Source: Microbacterium sp. LWH3-1.2 (GTDB taxonomy: Bacteria; Actinomycetota; Actinomycetes; Actinomycetales; Microbacteriaceae). From it: DNA of 64,000 bases. The stretch lies in the NCBI RefSeq assembly GCF_040675855.1, contig NZ_JBEGIK010000001.1, positions 3,782,001 through 3,846,000 of the forward strand, in the 5' to 3' direction. The translations under genes were made by a program, and so were the position numbers. Below are positions 18,586 to 27,917 of this stretch, in pieces; within the stretch, counting starts at the first letter, position 1; each line of letters begins with the position of its first letter. Below the pieces are notes generated by a model, which saw nothing but the letters and a program-made list of their open reading frames with translations, searched no databases and was not told the origin of the DNA.

Positions 18586-19968
18586 ATGGACATCATCCTG
18601 GTCTCAGGTCTGTGGATGGGCGGATGGGCGTGGTACGAGATCGCGCCCGCCCTCGAACGGGAAGGGCATCGGCCGGTGGCGCTCACGCTTCCCGGCATGG
18701 GGTCGGCGGATGCCGACCGCTCCGCGATCACCCTGGCCGACCACGTCGCGGCCGTCGTCGCCGCGATCGACGAGGCACCCGGCGAGAAGGTCGTTCTGGT
18801 CGGGCACTCCGCCGGCGCCGGCATCGTCTACGCGGCTGCCGACGCGCGCCCCGACCGTGTCGCCCGGCTGATCCTCGTCGGCGGATTCCCGACCGCTGAC
18901 GGCGACCCGCTGCTCGACGGGTTCGCGACGGAGGGCGGCGAGCTTCCCCTGCCCCCGTGGAGCGAGTTCGAGGAAGCCGATCTCCGCGATCTCGGCGAGG
19001 GCGGCATGACGGCGTTCCGCACGTACGCGATCCCCTCACCCGCGGGTGTGGTCACCGGCATCCAGCGCCTCGGCGACGAACGCCGGCTCGACATTCCGGT
19101 CACCGCCGTCGCGACCGAGTACACGGTCGCCGACCTGCAGGGCTGGATCGACGCGGGGGCACCGCCGGTGCGGGAGTTCGCGCGCCTGCGCGACGTCACG
19201 TACGTCGACCTGCCGACGGGGCACTGGCCGCAGCTGACGCGTCCGCAGCAGCTGGCCCGCGTCATCCTCGCGCAGCCGCCGCTGGGCGACGGCAAGATCG
19301 CCCCGGAGGTCGAGACGATCAGCCCGGTCGCCTTCCACGCGTCCGAGGGCGTGGAGGACTGGCGGGTCCTGTACTGGGGCGCGCACGCCTTCTTCCGCGC
19401 CGACTCGCTCTCCCAGGGCGCGCGCCTGGTGGCGGAGGTCGCCGCCATCGCGGAGCGCCTCGAGCACTACCCCGACATCGACCTCCGACCCGAAGGCGTC
19501 TTCGTCAAGACCTTCAGCCGTCGCGACGGCGCACTGAGCCGGACGGATACCGAGCTCGCAGCATCCGTCTCACGCGCCGCCCGCGAGCTCGGTCTCGAAG
19601 CCGATCCGTCCGTGCTCACCGTCGTCGGCATCGCCGTGGCGCAGGGGCCCGACACGCACGTCCGGCCGTTCTGGAGCGCCGCGCTCGGCTATGACCCGCT
19701 CGGCGCCGAGGACGCGATCGATCCCCTGCGCCGCAACCCACATGTGTGGTTCCACCCGCTCGCGCCGCCGAAGCCGGGCCGCGGGCGCACGCATATCGAC
19801 ATCTCGGTGCCGCGTGACCAGGTCGAGGCGCGGGTGGCGGCGGCGCTGGCCGCGGGTGGACGGATGGCCGACGACTCGCACGCGCCGGAGTGGTGGACTC
19901 TGACGTCGCCCGACAACCACGGCGTCGACATCGCGGCGTGGCCCGACGACTCTGACTTCTCCGGCTGA
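18586..19968 (+). CDS. Three-domain fusion: alpha/beta hydrolase, pterin-carbinolamine-dehydratase-like, VOC
   Basis: 460 residues. Residues ~1-235 form an alpha/beta hydrolase: oxyanion region VSGLWMGGW, nucleophile elbow GHSAG, and the terminal histidine in LPTGHWPQL. Residues ~245-330 (DWRVLYWGAHAFF ... LEHYPDIDLRPEGVFVKTF) match the pterin-4a-carbinolamine dehydratase-like fold. Residues ~345-460 (DPSVLTVVGIAVAQ ... FWSAALGYDP ... HIDISVPRDQVEARVAAAL) match a glyoxalase/VOC domain. Dehydratase-VOC fusions are known in actinobacteria; the added hydrolase is unusual. Substrate unknown. It diverges from copB but has no evident copper role. No strong ribosome site; the ATG at 18586 follows GCGAGGAGC by a few bases. 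Confidence 0.85.
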   Translation: MDIILVSGLWMGGWAWYEIAPALEREGHRPVALTLPGMGSADADRSAITLADHVAAVVAAIDEAPGEKVVLVGHSAGAGIVYAAADARPDRVARLILVGGFPTADGDPLLDGFATEGGELPLPPWSEFEEADLRDLGEGGMTAFRTYAIPSPAGVVTGIQRLGDERRLDIPVTAVATEYTVADLQGWIDAGAPPVREFARLRDVTYVDLPTGHWPQLTRPQQLARVILAQPPLGDGKIAPEVETISPVAFHASEGVEDWRVLYWGAHAFFRADSLSQGARLVAEVAAIAERLEHYPDIDLRPEGVFVKTFSRRDGALSRTDTELAASVSRAARELGLEADPSVLTVVGIAVAQGPDTHVRPFWSAALGYDPLGAEDAIDPLRRNPHVWFHPLAPPKPGRGRTHIDISVPRDQVEARVAAALAAGGRMADDSHAPEWWTLTSPDNHGVDIAAWPDDSDFSG

Positions 19969-19991
19969 GCTCCCCCGCGACCGGCCTGCCG

Positions 19992-20486
19992 TCACCTCAG
20001 CATGCGGACGTCGACGATCGACGGCACCATCGGGTCGGTCTGCTCGGCGCCGTCGAACTCGAACCCGTTGCGCCGGTAGAAGGCGATGGCGCGCGGGTTC
20101 TCCTTCGCCACCCACAGCACGGCCGGCCCCTCCTCCAGCACCGCGTCGAGGAGCGCCTGTCCGGCTCCTCCACCGTGATCGGCGGCGGCGACGTAGAGCA
20201 TGTAGAGCTGGCGCTCGCGCGGCGGCGCCGCGCCGCCGAACTCGAGGCCCGGCCCGGAGGTCGCGAAGCCGATGATGCGGCCGTCGCTCTCTGCGATCCA
20301 GACGCGCCATTCGTCGCGGGGGTTGTCGAGGATGCGGGTCCACATGCTCCGTCGCCCCTGCACGAACTCGTCGTCGAAGAATCCGGCGGGCAGGAGGTGC
20401 GTGTACGTCTCCCGCCACGTCGCCACGTGCAGCGCCGCGATCTCGGCCGCGTCGCGCGGTTCGGGCACGCGCAGGGTGAACGTCAT
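19992..20486 (-). CDS. GNAT-family N-acetyltransferase
   Basis: 164 residues starting MTFTLRVPEPRDAAEIAALHVATW. The acetyl-CoA binding segment (motif A) is LYVAAADHGGGAGQALLDAV, with an altered R/Q-x-x-G-x-G/A loop, followed by AVLWVAKENPRAIAFYRRNGF, the usual C-terminal strand-helix of GNATs. Substrate unknown. I chose the internal ATG at 20486 because upstream codons are not family-like. It converges on the fusion gene, with 23 bp between stops. Confidence 0.87.
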   Translation of the reverse strand: MTFTLRVPEPRDAAEIAALHVATWRETYTHLLPAGFFDDEFVQGRRSMWTRILDNPRDEWRVWIAESDGRIIGFATSGPGLEFGGAAPPRERQLYMLYVAAADHGGGAGQALLDAVLEEGPAVLWVAKENPRAIAFYRRNGFEFDGAEQTDPMVPSIVDVRMLR

Positions 20487-20555
20487 GCCGTCATCCTGCC
20501 AGCGGGCGCGGCGGCCGGACAGGTGCACGACGATCGCCCCAGGCTGGAGCCGGCG

Positions 20556-22196
20556 TCACCCGACGGAGCCGTACGTCGCGAAGAAGCGGTCCCGGAAGGC
20601 GTCCATGCGCCACACCGGCGACGCGTCCGCCGGGCGCAGACCCGCCGTCCAGCGCCAGTCGGCGATCGCGTCGATCACCGCCGGATCTCTCGCGATGACG
20701 CTGACCGGCACGTCCCGACCGGCCTCCTCGCCGCTCACGATCGCCGCCGGCTGGTGGTCGCCGAGCAGGACGACGACCAGGTTCGGGTCGTCGACGTTAT
20801 CGAGGAAGGAGAGCACCGACCCCAAGGAGTACTCGACCGATCTCCCGTAGGAGCGCTGGACCGCCTCCGGGTCCTTCCAGACCTCGCTCGCCTGCTCACC
20901 ACGGTCCGGCTGTGCGTCGTAGATCGACCCGTCGCCGACGTCGTTCCACGGCACCAGCTCGGGCAGCGGCGCCCACGGCGTATGCGACGACACCAGGTCG
21001 ATCTCCGCCATCACCGGCCGGTCGGAGTCCGCGAGCACGTGGTCGGCGAAGTGCTTGAGCGTGTACTGATCGGGGATGCGCGCGTACCCGAACGACGGCC
21101 CGAGATAACCGACGTTCGTCGCGTCGAGCATCGTGTCGTAGCGGTAGAACGATGAGCCGACATCCCACGGATGCCGGTTCGATGGGACGTCGCTGACGGT
21201 GCGCCAGCCGGCACGGCCGAACGCCGAGCTGAGAGTGAGGCGGTCGGTCCGCACCACCAGGTCATACACCGCCTGCGAGTCGACCCACACGCCGGTCTGC
21301 AACGTCGCATGCGCGAGCCAGCTCACCCCGCCGAAGGTCGGTGACGTCAGCCAGGCACTCCGCGTGGTGAAGCCGTCGGCCGCGAGCGTCCGGTCGCCAC
21401 GGCGGAGCACGTCGTTCACGCCATCCGAGATGCCGTCGCCCTCGAGAGCGACCCTGCCGTAGCTCTCGACGAACACGAACAGCACGTCCTTGCCCTCGAG
21501 AGCGTTCAGCAGGTCTGTCGCCGGCACGTCGCTGAACGGGTCGTCGGCGACTTCGCGGGCGACCCGGGCCCGCGTCTCGAGCGCAGACACGGCTCGCGAG
21601 ACCGCGGTGCCGAGGGACGTGGCGGATGCCGCGGCCGCGACCGGGTCCGGAATGCGCAGCGGCGACGCCACCGCCGCCATCGCGATCCACGCCACGGTGA
21701 CGGCGGCGAGGGCACCCCGTCCGCGGTCGCCGCGCTGCCGCAGCGCGGCATCGACGTGCAGCGAACCCCATCCGACCGCGGCCCCGACCGTCACGACCAG
21801 CGCGACCGCCCCGGCGAACAGCGCGGTGGCGGGAGCCGCTCCGATCGCCGAGGCCAGGACCCCGTACGCGTCGCCCAGCTGGGGCCAATCCAGCGGCACG
21901 AAGTGGATGCCGAGCGCCGCCTGATAGCCGCGATCGATGCTCGCGAGGAGGACGGCGAGGGCGACGAACACGCCGAACGCGGTCGCGACGGCGAGGCGCA
22001 GCATCCGCCACGGGATCAGCGCGAGCACCAGCAGCGTGACGATCGACTCGACCGGGATGCGGACGAGGTCGGCGATCGAGCCTGTCGCCAGCACCCCGGG
22101 AATGAGGGGGAGCACGACCAGAGCGGCGATCGCGCCGCCGAGGAGGAGCCGCCGACGCCCGACCGGAACGACCCGCACGCCGGGCATCGTGCTCAC
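20556..22196 (-). CDS. Membrane-anchored sulfatase-fold protein (alkaline-phosphatase superfamily)
   Basis: 546 residues. The N-terminal ~200 hold about four or five hydrophobic segments; the C-terminal ~330 form an extracytoplasmic sulfatase-like domain beginning DVLFVFVESYGRVALEGDG and ending VVVLLGDHQPAAI, where Asp-His match metal ligands. The nucleophile region appears to be SAWLTSPTFGGVSWLAHATL. Relatives include phosphoglycerol transferases (LtaS/MdoB type). Start: GTG at 22196, whose GTGA overlaps the stop of the reductase gene; an ATG at 22187 is possible. Last gene of the seven-gene coupled operon; it could modify an exported glycoconjugate with a phospho-alcohol. Confidence 0.82.
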   Translation of the reverse strand: MSTMPGVRVVPVGRRRLLLGGAIAALVVLPLIPGVLATGSIADLVRIPVESIVTLLVLALIPWRMLRLAVATAFGVFVALAVLLASIDRGYQAALGIHFVPLDWPQLGDAYGVLASAIGAAPATALFAGAVALVVTVGAAVGWGSLHVDAALRQRGDRGRGALAAVTVAWIAMAAVASPLRIPDPVAAAASATSLGTAVSRAVSALETRARVAREVADDPFSDVPATDLLNALEGKDVLFVFVESYGRVALEGDGISDGVNDVLRRGDRTLAADGFTTRSAWLTSPTFGGVSWLAHATLQTGVWVDSQAVYDLVVRTDRLTLSSAFGRAGWRTVSDVPSNRHPWDVGSSFYRYDTMLDATNVGYLGPSFGYARIPDQYTLKHFADHVLADSDRPVMAEIDLVSSHTPWAPLPELVPWNDVGDGSIYDAQPDRGEQASEVWKDPEAVQRSYGRSVEYSLGSVLSFLDNVDDPNLVVVLLGDHQPAAIVSGEEAGRDVPVSVIARDPAVIDAIADWRWTAGLRPADASPVWRMDAFRDRFFATYGSVG

Positions 22197-22936
22197 CGAC
22201 GCTCGGCGGCGGCGCGTCCGGCTCCCGTCGGCTCGGCGTGGAGCATGCCGAAGCGGTCCGACAGGGCGTAGCGCAGGAGCACGACGTCGCCGATCTGGCG
22301 TGTGTCGGCGAGGTGCGCACGGCGGGATGCCGTCCACGGGAAGGCGCCCGGTCCGACGACGCGCGGGGCGCCGGTCTCACCGACGAAGAACGGCGCGACC
22401 ACCAGGTGGAGCTCGTCGACGAGGTCGGCACCGAGGAACTGGGTCAGCACCGTGCCGCCCCCCTCGACCATGAGGCTTCGCACTCCGTGATTCGCGCCGA
22501 GGTCGTCGAGCAGAGCGTCCATCGTGACGCAGTCATCGCCGATCCCGACGACCACCGCGCGATGGCCCAGCCGTACGCCGAGATCCGCCGCGCGATCCCG
22601 CGGGCAGTAGACGATGCGCGGCCCCTCCCCCGTCGTGAAGAACGCGGCGTCCGGTGACAGGTCGCCGCTCGCGGTCACCGTCACCTTCGCCGGCGATTCC
22701 TGACGCCCCGAGGCCAGGCGCCGAGCGCGACGCGCGGCATCCCGCACCAGCAGGCGCGGGTTGTCGCGGCGCACCGTGGACGCTCCGACCATGATCGCGT
22801 CGTGCAGCGCGCGCACGTCGTCGACGCGGTCGAGGTCGGCGGCGTTGGACATCGCGAGCCGGGCGGGCTCGAGGCTGTCGAGGTAGCCGTCGATCGACAT
22901 CGCGCAGCTGAGGGTGACATACGGTCGCTCGCTCAT
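22193..22936 (-). CDS. RibD C-terminal-type (pyrimidine/dihydrofolate-like) reductase
   Basis: 247 residues in the RibD C-terminal/DHFR-like fold: VTLSCAMSIDGYLDS at the N-terminus, IMVGASTVRRDNPRL for NADPH binding, and SLMVEGGGTVLTQFLGADLVDELHLVVAPF, the hallmark of the riboflavin reductase domain. It lacks the deaminase half of RibD. Known members reduce ribosylaminopyrimidines or pterin-like compounds. The start at 22936 has GAGGAG upstream and overlaps the UPF0104 stop. In this operon it probably reduces a pathway intermediate rather than serving riboflavin synthesis. Confidence 0.85.
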   Translation of the reverse strand: MSERPYVTLSCAMSIDGYLDSLEPARLAMSNAADLDRVDDVRALHDAIMVGASTVRRDNPRLLVRDAARRARRLASGRQESPAKVTVTASGDLSPDAAFFTTGEGPRIVYCPRDRAADLGVRLGHRAVVVGIGDDCVTMDALLDDLGANHGVRSLMVEGGGTVLTQFLGADLVDELHLVVAPFFVGETGAPRVVGPGAFPWTASRRAHLADTRQIGDVVLLRYALSDRFGMLHAEPTGAGRAAAERR

Positions 22937-23886
22937 GCGGATCTCCTCTTCCCGATGATGCCCGCTGCGGGCAGCGATCGGAAGCGGTCCGCGAGCAGTG
23001 CGAGGCAGCCGGGAAGAACCGCGACGACGGTGAGCACGCCGAACCCGGTCGACACGGCGATCCCCGCGCCCGCCCCGAGTCCCGCGAGTGCGAACGCGGA
23101 GGCCGCGACCGCCTCGCGCGGACCCCAGCCGCCGACGTTGACCGGGATGGCGGCCGCGCCGAGCACGATCAGCGCCACGACGGCCAGCTCGTCCGCACCG
23201 GCATGCACTCCCGCCGCCACCCCCGCGATCACGAAAGTCGCGGCGTGCGCCGCGATCACGACGACCGACGCGGCCGCGATCGCGAGCAGCGCGGCGGGCC
23301 GCGTGAGGACGGGTCGCAGCATCCGGTACTCCCGTCGCAGCGCAGCGCGCCCACGCCGGGTGCCGGCGACGACACCGAGGACCGCGAGCGCCAGCGCGGC
23401 GATCGCACCGCTGATCCGGGCCAGCGGCGCGAGCGGTGACGCCAGGCCCAGCGGCAGCAGGATCGCGAGTGTGACCACGATCTGCACGAGCTGTCCCGCG
23501 ACGCGCTCCGCGGCGACCGCCCGGGCGGCGAGGTCGACACGCTCGTGGTGCCGCCCGTGCGCATACGCCCGGTGGACGTCGCCCATGACTCCGCCGGGCA
23601 GCACGGTGTTGAGGAACTGCGAGCGGTAGTACGAGGCGATCGCCTCTCTCCAGGGGAGCGGCAGCCCGAATCCCGCGGAGACGATGCGCCAGCGCCACGC
23701 GGCGGCCGCCGTGGCGACGGACGCGAGCGCCACGGCGGCGACGATCGTCACGGGCGAGATGGACGCCAGGCCGTGCAGGAACGGCCCGATGCCGACGACG
23801 GCGACCGTTCCCGCGACGACCGCGAGCGCCGCCGCGATCCGCAGCACGGTGCGCAGGCGCGGCGGGATCCTGCTCAGCGCGGCCAT
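22933..23886 (-). CDS. UPF0104 / LPG-synthase-TM-like membrane protein
   Basis: 317 residues with about eight membrane helices. The conserved stretch is WREAIASYYRSQFLNTVLPGGVMGD with the downstream RAVAAERVAGQLVQ, both typical of the lysylphosphatidylglycerol-synthetase membrane domain family. Members of this family are proposed or shown to flip lipid-linked substrates. It overlaps the methyltransferase gene by 13 bases and the reductase gene by four. Its presence suggests that the pathway product is lipid-linked or crosses the membrane. Confidence 0.85.
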   Translation of the reverse strand: MAALSRIPPRLRTVLRIAAALAVVAGTVAVVGIGPFLHGLASISPVTIVAAVALASVATAAAAWRWRIVSAGFGLPLPWREAIASYYRSQFLNTVLPGGVMGDVHRAYAHGRHHERVDLAARAVAAERVAGQLVQIVVTLAILLPLGLASPLAPLARISGAIAALALAVLGVVAGTRRGRAALRREYRMLRPVLTRPAALLAIAAASVVVIAAHAATFVIAGVAAGVHAGADELAVVALIVLGAAAIPVNVGGWGPREAVAASAFALAGLGAGAGIAVSTGFGVLTVVAVLPGCLALLADRFRSLPAAGIIGKRRSA

Positions 23887-24710
23887 GCCAGGAGGTCCTC
23901 ATGTGAGACGGTGACGTGCAGTCGCCCGGCGGCAGCCTGCGCCAGACGGCGCTCGCGGTAGTCTGCGGCGAGCGCCGCGAGCTCGGGACGCTGCTCGACG
24001 GAGGCGCCGATCCAGCCGTCCAGCCATTCGCCGATCAGCGCGGTGTCCCGGCGCGCGAGGCGCCACGGGGTCGCCGCGATGCGGACGTTCCAGCCGGCAT
24101 CGGCGAAGACGGCCCGGACCGCGGCAACCGCGTCGGGTCCCAGCATCCGCCGCCCTGACGCGTCGCGTCGCTGATGCGCGTTGAAGGCGGACTCGATCGC
24201 CCGCCCGACCTCGTCGGGCCGCTCGGCGGGACGAAGCCGCACCGAGCCCGTGACCGAGAGGCTGAACAGCGCCGGCGTGCCCGCGGCGACGCAGGCCGCG
24301 ACGACATGGGCGGCTTCGGCTTCGGTGATGACGTCGAGGAGAGCGGATGCCGTCACCGCCGCCGCACCGTGGAAGGCGTCGATCGGCAGCGAGGCGAGGT
24401 GCTCCACGACGGTGTCCGCGGCGATGGGGCGGCCCGACGCGTCGACGACGGTGCGCAGATCGAGATGCTCGACGATGTCGGCGTCGCCGTCGCGGAGCAC
24501 CCACCGCTGCGGGCCGGGGAGGCGCGGAGCGAGCCAGCGGGTCATCGATCCGGTGCCCGCGCCGAGGTCGTGCAGCACGAGGGGCGCCGACGCCGAGCCC
24601 GGAGCGAGCAGGCGTGCGAGCTCGTGGGCGAGGTCGGCCGAGCGCGCGTCGTCGTCGGCGGGCGCCCTCAGCGCGAGCCAGTCCGCCGTCGCTGTCGAGA
24701 TCGACGTCAT
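23874..24710 (-). CDS. SAM-dependent methyltransferase (class I)
   Basis: 278 residues. The SAM-binding motif I is VLHDLGAGTGSMTRWLAPRL near residue 45, with motif II around WVLRDGDADIVEH and a downstream SALLDVITEAEAAHVV region. The C-terminal half (~150-278) is specific and not assigned. Start at 24710 overlaps the glycosyltransferase stop (ATGA). Acceptor unknown; it may methylate the sugar or heterocycle made by this operon. Confidence 0.82.
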   Translation of the reverse strand: MTSISTATADWLALRAPADDDARSADLAHELARLLAPGSASAPLVLHDLGAGTGSMTRWLAPRLPGPQRWVLRDGDADIVEHLDLRTVVDASGRPIAADTVVEHLASLPIDAFHGAAAVTASALLDVITEAEAAHVVAACVAAGTPALFSLSVTGSVRLRPAERPDEVGRAIESAFNAHQRRDASGRRMLGPDAVAAVRAVFADAGWNVRIAATPWRLARRDTALIGEWLDGWIGASVEQRPELAALAADYRERRLAQAAAGRLHVTVSHEDLLAWPR

Positions 24711-25720
24711 GCCACCTCCAAGACATCCGCCACGCGGGTCACCGTGTCATGCCATGCCGGCAGCGTCGCCCGAGCGGCGCGCGCTTCGCGGCGCAGGCGC
24801 GCCCGAAGCGCGGGATCCGCCAGCCATGCCTCGAGCGCCGCGGCGAGAGCCGTGGGATCGCCCGGTCGTACCAGCATCCCTCCGCCGCCCACGAGCGCGT
24901 CGGGGATGCCCCCGGTCTCGGCGGCCAGCACCGGGATCCCCCGCGCCCGCGCATCTGCGATCGCCATGCCCGAGCTCTCGACGCGCGACGGCGCGACCAG
25001 CAGCGCACAGCGGCGGTAGGCGTCGTCGAGGGCGCTGTCCTCGAGCACTCCGGTGAGCCGGACCCTGCCGTCGAGCGCGGTCGCCTGCCGGGCGATGCCC
25101 GCGGCGAACTCCGGAAACGCCTCGGTCGACCCGACGATGGTGCAGCGCCAGTCCTCGGTGCGCAGCCGGCTGAGCGCGGCGAGGAGCGTGTCCTGCCCCT
25201 TGTGGGGGGCGATCACGCCGATGCACAGCAGCTCTCCGTCGTCCGCCGGCGGCCCGGGGTCCGCAGGAAGGGTCCCTGGGACGGCGACGACCGTGCGATC
25301 GGGGTCCGCGAGTTCCCGTCGGGCCAGCTCGGCCGCCGTCCAGGCGCTCGTGACGATCACGCGGTGCGCCGACGCGAGGGACCGCCTCTCGGCGTCGATC
25401 GCGGCATCCGTCGCATCCGGGAAGGCTGCCGTGACCATGTGGGCGAGCACCGTGAGTCGCAGCCGCCGCGCCGCCTCCTCCACGGCTGCCGGCGCCCACC
25501 CCGCCACCAGTCCGTCGACCAGCAGCCGCGATCCGTCAGCCGCGTCACGGAGGACGGATGCTGCGCCTTCCGCGTCCGCCGTCTCGCACACGTCGACGTC
25601 CCAGCCGCGGCGCCGGAGCCCGTCGCGGAGGTGGCGGTCGTAGACGTTGCCTCCGCTCACGCATCGGGGATCGTCGACCCCCGCGGGGACGACGAAGCGG
25701 AGGGACGGAGCATCCGTCAC
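24707..25720 (-). CDS. GT4-type glycosyltransferase
   Basis: 337 residues. N-terminal GPGGV-like loop [20 protein letters not shown]-terminal Rossmann half with [46 protein letters not shown] (E-x7-E type nucleotide-sugar motif) and [14 protein letters not shown]. This is the GT-B fold of retaining family-4 enzymes. Start: GTG at 25720 ([11 protein letters not shown]), with GTGA overlapping the PTPS stop; the frame is open far upstream but only because of shadow sequence. Donor and acceptor unknown. Confidence 0.87.
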   Translation of the reverse strand: MTDAPSLRFVVPAGVDDPRCVSGGNVYDRHLRDGLRRRGWDVDVCETADAEGAASVLRDAADGSRLLVDGLVAGWAPAAVEEAARRLRLTVLAHMVTAAFPDATDAAIDAERRSLASAHRVIVTSAWTAAELARRELADPDRTVVAVPGTLPADPGPPADDGELLCIGVIAPHKGQDTLLAALSRLRTEDWRCTIVGSTEAFPEFAAGIARQATALDGRVRLTGVLEDSALDDAYRRCALLVAPSRVESSGMAIADARARGIPVLAAETGGIPDALVGGGGMLVRPGDPTALAAALEAWLADPALRARLRREARAARATLPAWHDTVTRVADVLEVA

Positions 25721-26112
25721 ATCGCCACCTCGTAGGACGCCCACGCGACGTGCGACTCGTGCAGCGTGACGACGATCCCGCTCAGCCGCGCCTCGCCGAC
25801 ATCGCCGACGCGTACGCGCGCGACCAGGCGGTCGCCGATGATCTGGCACAGTCGCTCGGTCGTGGTGTTCACCCCCTGCAGGTCGGGCTCCTCGTCGAGG
25901 TTGCGGTAGGTCAGGGCGCCCACGATCTCGCGAAGCACCTCGCTCGCGCGGCCGATGTCGACGACGACGCCGTGCTCGTCGAGCTCGTCGGCACGGAACG
26001 TCGCGTCGACGAGGAACGTCGCGCCGTGCAGCTGCTGCGCGGGTCCGAAGACCTCGCCGCGCAGGCTGTGGGCGATCATGAGGTGGTCGCGGACGGTGAG
26101 GCTGAAGCTCAT
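25717..26112 (-). CDS. PTPS/QueD-fold protein lacking canonical catalytic residues
   Basis: 131 residues with the tunnelling-fold pattern of 6-pyruvoyl-tetrahydropterin synthase: His15 (IAHSL), His29 (LHGATF), Asp52 (VVVDIG), [11 protein letters not shown] at 82-92 and Glu119 (LHESHVAW). However, the HGH zinc motif reads HGA, the usual active-site Cys four residues before it is Ala25, and the usual Asp-His pair of LDHRNLN reads Thr-Tyr (ALTYRNLDE, residues 66-74). It probably still binds a pterin-like ligand through Glu119 but either catalyses a different reaction or is non-catalytic. Start at 26112 overlaps the dehydrogenase stop (ATGA). Confidence 0.8.
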   Translation of the reverse strand: MSFSLTVRDHLMIAHSLRGEVFGPAQQLHGATFLVDATFRADELDEHGVVVDIGRASEVLREIVGALTYRNLDEEPDLQGVNTTTERLCQIIGDRLVARVRVGDVGEARLSGIVVTLHESHVAWASYEVAM

Positions 26113-27140
26113 TCGGCAGTCCAATCGATCGTGTGGCACAGTTCATCGGCGGTGCCGTCGGCGAGCGCCGCGGTGACCTCGGACAGCTGCCGCCAGGACG
26201 AGGTGCCGCTGAGCAGCGCGTCGTATGCGGGATCCTCGAGCAGTCGCAGGGCGAGCGCAAGCCGGTTGCGCGTCGTGCGGGAGCCTCTCCGGCGTGCCGC
26301 GACCGCGCCGACCTGACTCGGCCGGAGAGCGATGCGGCGAGAGTGGAAGTCCGCGCCGAGCTCGAGCCAGACCGGACGGTTGCCGTACCAGCTGGCGACG
26401 ACCACCTCGCCGTCGGTGGGCGCGATGGCCAGCGCCAGGTTCAGACCGGCACCTGCGCCGCTGGCCTCGATCACGACGTCGGCCTGCGGGACATCGTCGG
26501 ACGCGAGGGCGAAGCCGACGTCGAGCGCCTCGGCGGTGATCGCGCGCGCGGGGTCGACATCGACGAGAGTGACATCGGAACCCGGGATGCCGCGCGCCAC
26601 ACGCGCGATCGCGCACCCGATCATGCCCGCGCCGACGACGACCACCCGGTCGCCGACCAGCGGGGCGGCATCCCAGAGCACATTGACCGCGGTCTCGACC
26701 GCCCCGGCGAGCACCGCCCGGCGCGGCGGAACACCATCCGGCAGCGGATGGAGGGCGTCGGCGGGCACGACGAAACGGGACTGGTGCGGGAACAGGGCGA
26801 ACACGGTGCGGCCGCGGAGCCAGGCGGGCCCGTGTTCGACCGTTCCGACGCTGAGGTACCCGTACTTCACCGGGAACGGGAACTCGCCTGCCTGGAAGGG
26901 CGCGCGCATGCGCTCGTGCTCCGACTCCGGCACCTCTCCCCGGGCGACCAGCGACTCGGTTCCCCGGCTGACGCCGGTGTAGAGCGTCCGCACCGACGCC
27001 TCACCGTCGGAGACATCGGGCACCGGCTCACTGCGGAACTCGCCCTGCCCCGGGGCGATCGACCACCATGCGGTCGCAGCATCCGGAATCTCGTGGTGAA
27101 CCTCAGCGGGTCCCTGCGTCGTGTTCCCCGTGACCGCCAT
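26109..27140 (-). CDS. Zinc-type (MDR) alcohol dehydrogenase-like protein
   Basis: 343 residues of the medium-chain dehydrogenase superfamily. The nucleotide-binding motif is [17 protein letters not shown] with [11 protein letters not shown] beyond it; the N-terminal GroES-like part includes [12 protein letters not shown] and [10 protein letters not shown]. The usual GHExxG and structural-zinc cysteines are absent, as in the subgroup that acts on tethered or sugar substrates. First gene of the leftward operon; the divergent phosphatidyltransferase start is only 20 bp away, so promoters must overlap coding sequence. Substrate unknown. Confidence 0.83.
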   Translation of the reverse strand: MAVTGNTTQGPAEVHHEIPDAATAWWSIAPGQGEFRSEPVPDVSDGEASVRTLYTGVSRGTESLVARGEVPESEHERMRAPFQAGEFPFPVKYGYLSVGTVEHGPAWLRGRTVFALFPHQSRFVVPADALHPLPDGVPPRRAVLAGAVETAVNVLWDAAPLVGDRVVVVGAGMIGCAIARVARGIPGSDVTLVDVDPARAITAEALDVGFALASDDVPQADVVIEASGAGAGLNLALAIAPTDGEVVVASWYGNRPVWLELGADFHSRRIALRPSQVGAVAARRRGSRTTRNRLALALRLLEDPAYDALLSGTSSWRQLSEVTAALADGTADELCHTIDWTAE

Positions 27141-27160
27141 GAGGAGTACACGGAGCGCGC

Positions 27161-27913
27161 ATGGGAAAAGTTCAGTGGGTGCCCTGGTGGTGGGTCGCGG
27201 CCGGATTCGCCGGGATGATCGCGATCGGCATGGCGACGGCGCTGACGGCGGCGGCGTGGACGACAGGCATCGGGTATCTCGTGGTGTCGACGGCTTTGCT
27301 GAGCCGGGGCATCCGCCGCGGGCGGGTCGAACGCTTCGGACCCGCGAACGCGGTCACCGCGACGCGATCGATGTTCGTGGGGCTCGTGACCGCTCTGGTG
27401 GTGGCGTCCTTCGCGGACGCGGTGTCGACTGCGCTGCTGGTCACGCTCGTCGCCGTGGCGCTCGCGCTGGACGGCGTCGACGGGTACGTCGCCCGTCGGA
27501 CCCGCAGCGAGAGCGAGCTGGGCGGGCGCTTCGACATGGAGGTCGACGCCTTCCTGCTGCTCGTCCTGTGCGTGTATGACGCACGGTACGTCGGCTGGTG
27601 GGTGCTCACGATCGGCCTCCTCAGGTACGCGTTCGTCATCGCCGGCCTGTGGCTGCCGTGGATGAGGCGGACGCTGCCCCCGCGCTCTTGGCGCAAGGTC
27701 GTCACGGCCGCTTGCGGCATCGCCCTGGCCATCGTCGCGTCCCAGCTGCTGCCCGCCGCGGTGAATGCCGTCGTCGCTGTGGCGGCGCTCCTGCTGGTGC
27801 TCGAGTCCTTCGGACGCGACGTCCTCTGGCTCATCCGTGTGAACCTCGCGGGCGCCCGGCTCGTTTCCCTCGAGAAGGCGTCGACCACCTCACCTCCGGA
27901 AGAGAGCAGGTAG
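27161..27913 (+). CDS. CDP-alcohol phosphatidyltransferase family protein
   Basis: 250 residues with about six membrane helices. The catalytic CDP-alcohol signature D-x2-D-G-x2-A-R-x8+-G-x3-D-x3-D is present as LDGVDGYVARR followed by LGGRFDMEVDAF, with all four aspartates. Such enzymes displace CMP from a CDP-activated alcohol, usually CDP-diacylglycerol. It diverges from the seven-gene operon with a 20-bp gap and probably supplies or modifies the lipid part of the same product. A second small membrane protein follows after 4 bp. Confidence 0.87.
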   Translation: MGKVQWVPWWWVAAGFAGMIAIGMATALTAAAWTTGIGYLVVSTALLSRGIRRGRVERFGPANAVTATRSMFVGLVTALVVASFADAVSTALLVTLVAVALALDGVDGYVARRTRSESELGGRFDMEVDAFLLLVLCVYDARYVGWWVLTIGLLRYAFVIAGLWLPWMRRTLPPRSWRKVVTAACGIALAIVASQLLPAAVNAVVAVAALLLVLESFGRDVLWLIRVNLAGARLVSLEKASTTSPPEESR

Positions 27914-27917
27914 GACC

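Noticed and set aside
22193..23902. 569-codon open frame joining the UPF0104 region to the reductase gene
   Set aside because: The upstream half is out of frame with the UPF0104 protein and low-complexity; the reductase starts at the ATG at 22936 with a ribosome site.
24707..26260. 517-codon version of the glycosyltransferase
   Set aside because: The N-terminal 180 codons are shadow sequence over the PTPS and dehydrogenase genes. GTG at 25720 gives a normal GT4 start and a GTGA overlap.
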